Shown piece by piece: positions 60,341 through 64,000 of a stretch of 64,000 bases of DNA (positions within the stretch are counted from its first letter, which is position 1; the number at the start of each line of letters is the position of its first letter). Below the pieces are notes generated by a model. The model made no database searches. It was not told the origin of the DNA and saw only the letters and a program-made list of their open reading frames with translations. The stretch is from Shewanella kaireitica (GTDB lineage: Bacteria; Pseudomonadota; Gammaproteobacteria; Enterobacterales; Shewanellaceae), in the NCBI RefSeq assembly GCF_023284045.1, contig NZ_JAKIKQ010000003.1:248001-312000 (forward strand). The letters run 5' to 3'. A program made the translations under genes and the position numbers.

Positions 60341-61891
60341 CTACAGTTTATCGAGTGTGCGATCTTCACTGCTCCAGTTTAAGTGATACTTATCACCAGC
60401 TGGCTTATCGGTACGCTCAAAAGTATGCGCACCAAAAAAATCACGTTGACCTTGCAATAAGCTCGCTGGCAGACGTTCGCAGCGGTAACTATCGTAATAA
60501 GCCAGTGCCGAACTGATGCATGGCGCAGGAATACCGCTCATCACCGCTGCGGATACCGCACAGCGCCAATCATTCTGTTTTTCTGATAATGCCTTAGCAA
60601 ATGTTTCAGCCATCAATAGATTCTCAAGATCCGCATTTTGCTGGTAAGCCTGAGTAATTGACTGCAAAAATGTTGCACGGATAATACAACCAGCGCGCCA
60701 TATTTTAGCTATTTCAGCAAAATCTAACTGCCAGTTTTGCTCTTTGGCTTGCATCGCCATCAACTGGAAGCCTTGGGCATAACAGGACACTTTAGCGCAG
60801 TATAAAGCGTTTTCTAACTGAGCAATAAATGCCTGTTCATCGCCATTATTAAGGCTCGCAATTGAAACGCCTGTTGGGCCAGCAAGTTGTTGACTCAGCG
60901 TTTGTCGCTGAGATTTTTGGGTACTGACAGCGCGGGCATAAACGGCTTCAGCAATAGTAGGAGCTGGGCAACCAATTTGTAAACTGCTCACTGCAGTCCA
61001 CAGTCCAGTGCCCTTTTGCCCGGCTTTATCGAGGATCATATCCACAAGCGGCGCGCCAGTTAATGGGTCGGCTTGCTGTAATACATCAGCACTGATCTCC
61101 ATTAAATAGCTATTAAGCGAGCCTGCGTTCCAACGCTCAAACACCTTGCCTACTTGAGCTGGTGTGTAACCCAGTCCATCGCGTAGCAACTGGTATGCTT
61201 CGCAAATAAGCTGCATATCGGCGTATTCGATACCGTTATGTACCATTTTTACGTAATGACCTGAGCCTGCTGGGCCAATATAAGTGGTACAGGGTTCGCC
61301 CTCTTTTACTGGGTTACCGGGCTCAAAACGCTCAATAGGCAAACCCGTCTTAGCATCAACCTTAGCGGCAATCGCTAGCCAGATGGGTTCGATGCGATTC
61401 CAAGCTGTTAAACTACCACTTGGCATCAAGGAAGGACCAAAACGAGCTCCGACTTCACCGCCAGAAACGGCGCAGCTAAAAAACAAGAAATCACTGGCGT
61501 AACGCTTTTCGCGTTCAATCGTATCAGTCCAAAGGCTATTGCCCGTATCGATAACAATATCATCAGCTTCGATACCCGCCTCAATTAGAGACTGGCACAC
61601 ACCATCAACAGGCGCGCCCGCTGGCACGGACAATAGTACTACACGCGGCTTCTCTAATTTAGATAACATTTCAGAAATATTATTACAGCCAGCGATACGC
61701 GCATCGGCGACATTATTTAGATACTTAATACGTTCTAATTCTTCTTGGCGAACAACACCTTGTACTTTGTCGGCATCGAGGTCGAATGCAGCAACTCTAT
61801 ATTGGTTATCAGCTATATTAAGCGCAAGGTTCTTGCCCATTACGCCTAGGCCTACAACGCCAATATCATAAAGCTCGGTTTGATTATTCAT
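60341..61891 (-). CDS. gnd: 6-phosphogluconate dehydrogenase (decarboxylating)
   Basis: A 516-residue NADP-dependent enzyme of the pentose-phosphate pathway giving ribulose 5-phosphate and CO2. The Rossmann motif is VVGLGVMGKNLALNIAD, the substrate motif FFSCAVSGGEVGARFGPSLM, and the catalytic Lys region GPAGSGHYVKMVHNGIEYADMQL is intact. DKAGQKGTGLWTA is the usual signature; ending is a C-terminal tail (EDRTLDKL). Slightly longer than the 468-residue E. coli enzyme. The catalytic opening is normally GVSGGEEGAR and here is AVSGGEVGAR, a variant seen in some long-form enzymes. Confidence 0.95.
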   Translation of the reverse strand: MNNQTELYDIGVVGLGVMGKNLALNIADNQYRVAAFDLDADKVQGVVRQEELERIKYLNNVADARIAGCNNISEMLSKLEKPRVVLLSVPAGAPVDGVCQSLIEAGIEADDIVIDTGNSLWTDTIEREKRYASDFLFFSCAVSGGEVGARFGPSLMPSGSLTAWNRIEPIWLAIAAKVDAKTGLPIERFEPGNPVKEGEPCTTYIGPAGSGHYVKMVHNGIEYADMQLICEAYQLLRDGLGYTPAQVGKVFERWNAGSLNSYLMEISADVLQQADPLTGAPLVDMILDKAGQKGTGLWTAVSSLQIGCPAPTIAEAVYARAVSTQKSQRQTLSQQLAGPTGVSIASLNNGDEQAFIAQLENALYCAKVSCYAQGFQLMAMQAKEQNWQLDFAEIAKIWRAGCIIRATFLQSITQAYQQNADLENLLMAETFAKALSEKQNDWRCAVSAAVMSGIPAPCISSALAYYDSYRCERLPASLLQGQRDFFGAHTFERTDKPAGDKYHLNWSSEDRTLDKL

Positions 61892-62796
61892 TTAAGTATT
61901 ATTCCGCAGGTCACAGAGAATCCCCTATCTATTTTAGTCGTAAATTCAAAAGACTTTGCTGACAGGATAGGTTTTATTTTGTTGCGGATTATACAGACTT
62001 TGGTAACTAAATTACTAGCATCACATCTAGTTGAGCCCTAACTTTCACAACCTTGTTTTATATAGAGAACAGTGAATCCCCACTAGAAAATAGCCAGCGG
62101 TATTGGCTCTTGTATTTAGCTGAATCGAATCATCAGTTAAAGGTGTAGCTGCTAGATAGGATGTTGAGGTGCCGTCATTCCATGAATTTGCAGATACTGC
62201 CAAGGCTCGCCTCTAGTACGTCTAAGTAAGCTCATCGAAAACATCTTTGATTTCGATGAGCTCTTCCGTACCGACTCTTAGTATTTGGTGGCTGATTTAG
62301 TTGGTAATAGATCTAAAGTTAACTTGGTAGTGCCCAAAACGTATTAGTTAGCTATTAGTTTTATCAAGCTTCTCTTACCATTTCTTTTATAAAGAGTCCG
62401 AGCCGCCCCGGCGAAGTTGTTGAACCGCACTCATTTTAGAAAATAGCTATCGCCTTATATTCGCCATCTGATAGGCAGGAAGTCTGAATGTCTTGAAGTG
62501 CGTGGATACACGAGAAAGACCATGGCTCGCCTAAGTCTACCTTGGTAGACCATACCTCTTTCACGCAATTTTTCTTCGATGAATTCGGCAACTTCGATGG
62601 GGAAATAGGTATTTTCTGTTAGTTTTCTAACTCACTTTTTCCCAAAAATGAGTTAGACATGTTTGAATTCGTGGTTAATTTTTGTTGGTTGACACAGCGA
62701 AAGTCTAACTTTCGCTTCCTAGGTGAGATGGAAGAGATAAATATGGAAAATATTCGAAAAGGCATATTTTCCATATTACGATAAAAGATGTTTATT
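61892..62796. other. 900-bp gene-poor region downstream of coiled-coil gene, upstream of gnd
   Basis: No convincing gene. The part 62150-62600 reads on the plus strand as short open pieces broken by stops (for example VPSFHEFADTAKARL at about 62167-62211) and may be an old gene or transposase remnant. The part 62617-62785 contains three inverted repeats listed separately. The gnd promoter lies near 61900-62000. Confidence 0.45.
62625..62778. repeat. Cluster of three hairpins downstream of coiled-coil gene
   Basis: CTAACTCA (62625-62632) with TGAGTTAG (62647-62654); AGCGAAA (62696-62702) with TTTCGCT (62711-62717); AATATGGAAAATAT (62741-62754) with ATATTTTCCATATT (62765-62778), a perfect 14-bp stem. 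The last lies 18 bp past the stop of the 131-residue gene and may end its transcript. Confidence 0.55.
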
Positions 62797-63192
62797 CTAC
62801 CTATACTCAATGCTCGCATTTTCTTCAGATTCGATCTCATTAACCTTATTGATATTTTCAACGCTATCTTGAATGTGTAAATCAGTACTATCAACCGAGG
62901 ATTTAACATTACGTTCAAATGTCTCTGCGTGGCCTTGAATTTCCTCTTCAGCTTTAATAATTACCGATTCAACATCGCCTTGAATTTCATCTATGCTGCC
63001 TTGAATGGTTGATTCTGCATTTTCAATTACATATTCAATGTTACTCTTTATGTTTTCGATATTAGTTTCAACTTTATTTACAGATTCATCGTCTATTGAT
63101 TTATAAATATCACCGCCATAAGTAACTAGTGTCAATATAGTCAGAGTAACAACTCCGGATAAACCTGCAGCCACCGCTACTAATGTTTTCAT
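62797..63192 (-). CDS. Membrane-anchored coiled-coil protein
   Basis: Not recognised. A 131-residue protein with one N-terminal hydrophobic segment (residues 4-25, LVAVAAGLSGVVTLTILTLV) and a long, highly acidic helix of amphipathic heptads (NIENIKSNIEYVIENAEST, then repeated I-x-x-I/V patterns to about 110). It should be a membrane-tethered coiled coil projecting into the periplasm. The ATG at 63192 is chosen because AAGAG lies 8 nt upstream; ATG 63198 and GTG 63210 are alternatives. It follows the OB-fold gene by 43 bp on the same strand, so probably one transcript. Confidence 0.6.
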   Translation of the reverse strand: MKTLVAVAAGLSGVVTLTILTLVTYGGDIYKSIDDESVNKVETNIENIKSNIEYVIENAESTIQGSIDEIQGDVESVIIKAEEEIQGHAETFERNVKSSVDSTDLHIQDSVENINKVNEIESEENASIEYR

Positions 63193-63235
63193 TATCATAC
63201 TCTTACCCACAGTACTTCATTCGTTAAGCCAGTAT

Positions 63236-63598
63236 TTATTGTTTGATTAATAAAGAGTCAGCATCAATTGAAATTTGCTTCCACTCTTTATCTACTTCAC
63301 CAATAATGGTAATTAGTGTTTCAGGGGTTACTGCTTGACCCTGAAATAAATTGTTGTCAATTTCAACTTGAATCTCACCTGTTTCATCTTTAAATAAGTA
63401 CTTTTCATCTCCTTGCGTTGAGATAATATGACCAGTGATTGAAATCAAGGTTTCGTCTTGTGCATCTTGAATTTGTAACACTGTTAATTTCGGGACTGAA
63501 CTAGGACCTTTAAACCCACCTTGTTGAATAGGTGTAATATCCGCAAAGCTAATGCTAGTAAACATAACAAGTGTTAATGCACATAATTTTTTAAACAT
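63236..63598 (-). CDS. YgiW/YdeI-family periplasmic OB-fold protein
   Basis: A 120-residue secreted BOF protein: Sec signal ending at SISFA (residue 19), then one OB-fold with GGFKGPSSVPKLTVLQIQ, ISITGHIISTQGDEKYLFKDETGEIQVEIDN as the family core, and GEVDKEWKQISIDADSLLI. Such proteins bind small cationic ligands and are linked to stress and antimicrobial-peptide tolerance; in enterobacteria ygiW sits beside qseBC. Here it lies 250 bp downstream of a histidine kinase on the same strand, a similar link. AAGGA ribosome site. Confidence 0.88.
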   Translation of the reverse strand: MFKKLCALTLVMFTSISFADITPIQQGGFKGPSSVPKLTVLQIQDAQDETLISITGHIISTQGDEKYLFKDETGEIQVEIDNNLFQGQAVTPETLITIIGEVDKEWKQISIDADSLLIKQ

Positions 63599-63848
63599 AA
63601 TTTTTCCTTATAAATTAAATAGCCTAATAAAGGCACGTTGTTAACTTACTTTTCATTCTCTAGTAAATTAGTATGTGGGCATTATGCTGGTAAAGGTGTG
63701 AAGAGAACGTGAAGATATTTTTTTAAATTCAAATAAAATTAAAAATAATTCAGCGCAGTAGATTTAGTCTATTTAACTTAAGGCTAAATGTTTGAAGGAT
63801 AGGATGCTAACTAAGGTAATACTGGCTAGGTTTTGTGGCTGGAATAAA

Positions 63849-64000
63849 CTAAAATTTTACGAAGGAAATAAACTCTTCTCCTGTATCTTTACTGGTAAAC
63901 ACCCAGCCCATTCGTTCGCACACGCGCTCAACAATCACCAAGCCACAACCATAGCCAGCTTGATAAGTTTCGTTTCCTTGATGACGATTAGTAATGGTCA
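63849..64000 (-). CDS. Sensor histidine kinase, C-terminal end (cut by window edge)
   Basis: The last 49 residues of a kinase ATP-binding (HATPase) domain. The tail YGCGLVIVERVCERMGWVFT fits the G2 box pattern GxGLGLxIVxRIxxxxGW, with Cys in place of the usual third Gly-box Leu/Gly, and the protein stops soon after (FISFVKF), as QseC-like kinases do. The stop codon is at 63849-63851. The first part lies beyond the window, so the cognate regulator cannot be seen. The downstream YgiW gene supports a QseC/PmrB-like sensor. Confidence 0.75.
   Translation of the reverse strand, partial: TITNRHQGNETYQAGYGCGLVIVERVCERMGWVFTSKDTGEEFISFVKF

Noticed and set aside
62150..62600. Transposase gene
   Set aside because: Only short broken frames with weak resemblance; no inverted-repeat ends or catalytic motif could be shown.
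62619..62918. 99-codon open frame on the minus strand
   Set aside because: Overlaps the better-supported coiled-coil gene in another frame, spans the hairpin cluster, and has no family likeness.

Overview
The window looks like a chromosomal segment of a marine or aquatic gammaproteobacterium, most likely Shewanella or a close relative. This rests on gene content and order (valine-catabolism operon next to metA, nrfA with nnrS, menA, CueR/CopA, several TonB receptors, a KefG/KefB pair), the moderate A+T content, and short dispersed repeats of the kind common in Shewanella. No rRNA, tRNA, CRISPR array, integrase or complete insertion sequence was recognised. The genus is an inference; no database search was run.

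Layout. 1-1141: copper export ATPase (cut by the window edge) divergent from its MerR-type regulator, with a clear CueR operator between them. 1159-3605: an S9-type lipoprotein whose catalytic residues appear lost, and a small membrane protein. 3747-11701: a seven-gene minus-strand operon for valine/branched-chain acyl-CoA breakdown (thiolase, mmsA, acyl-CoA dehydrogenase, enoyl-CoA hydratase, 3-hydroxyisobutyryl-CoA hydrolase, mmsB, SDR). 12403-15093: TonB receptor. 15309-16730: YbaY-like lipoprotein plus metA behind a probable MetJ operator. 16947-21648: SDR, OmpW, nucleotidyltransferase-like protein, second YbaY-like lipoprotein, TesB, and an SDR lacking the catalytic Tyr. 22102-26021: menA, then nrfA and nnrS. 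26401-29491: divergent CsrA paralogue and the KefG/KefB pair. 29489-30330: an island of repeats, including a MITE-like element whose second copy ends menA. 30388-38489: hpf, then a pullulanase/TonB-receptor glucan locus. 38894-41168: three-gene DUF3649/PepSY/DUF3325 membrane operon. 41653-46853: small proteins, AraC regulator, OsmC, soluble FadE-type dehydrogenase.

46968-59377 is the most unusual region. A 2759-residue secreted repeat protein, with its array of near-identical Ig-like repeats, lies on the same strand as a tail-collar protein, a DUF6916-like protein, a GNAT acetyltransferase and a methyltransferase/PhyH-dioxygenase fusion. The giant protein joins a GlyGly-CTERM-like anchor in frame to a separate outer-membrane beta-barrel that keeps its own signal peptide, start codon and ribosome binding site. 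I propose a surface-fibre or adhesin system with its own modifying enzymes; function is unproven.

59783-64000: a HExxH protein, gnd, a gene-poor stretch, a membrane-anchored coiled-coil protein, a YgiW-type OB-fold protein and the C-terminus of a sensor histidine kinase.
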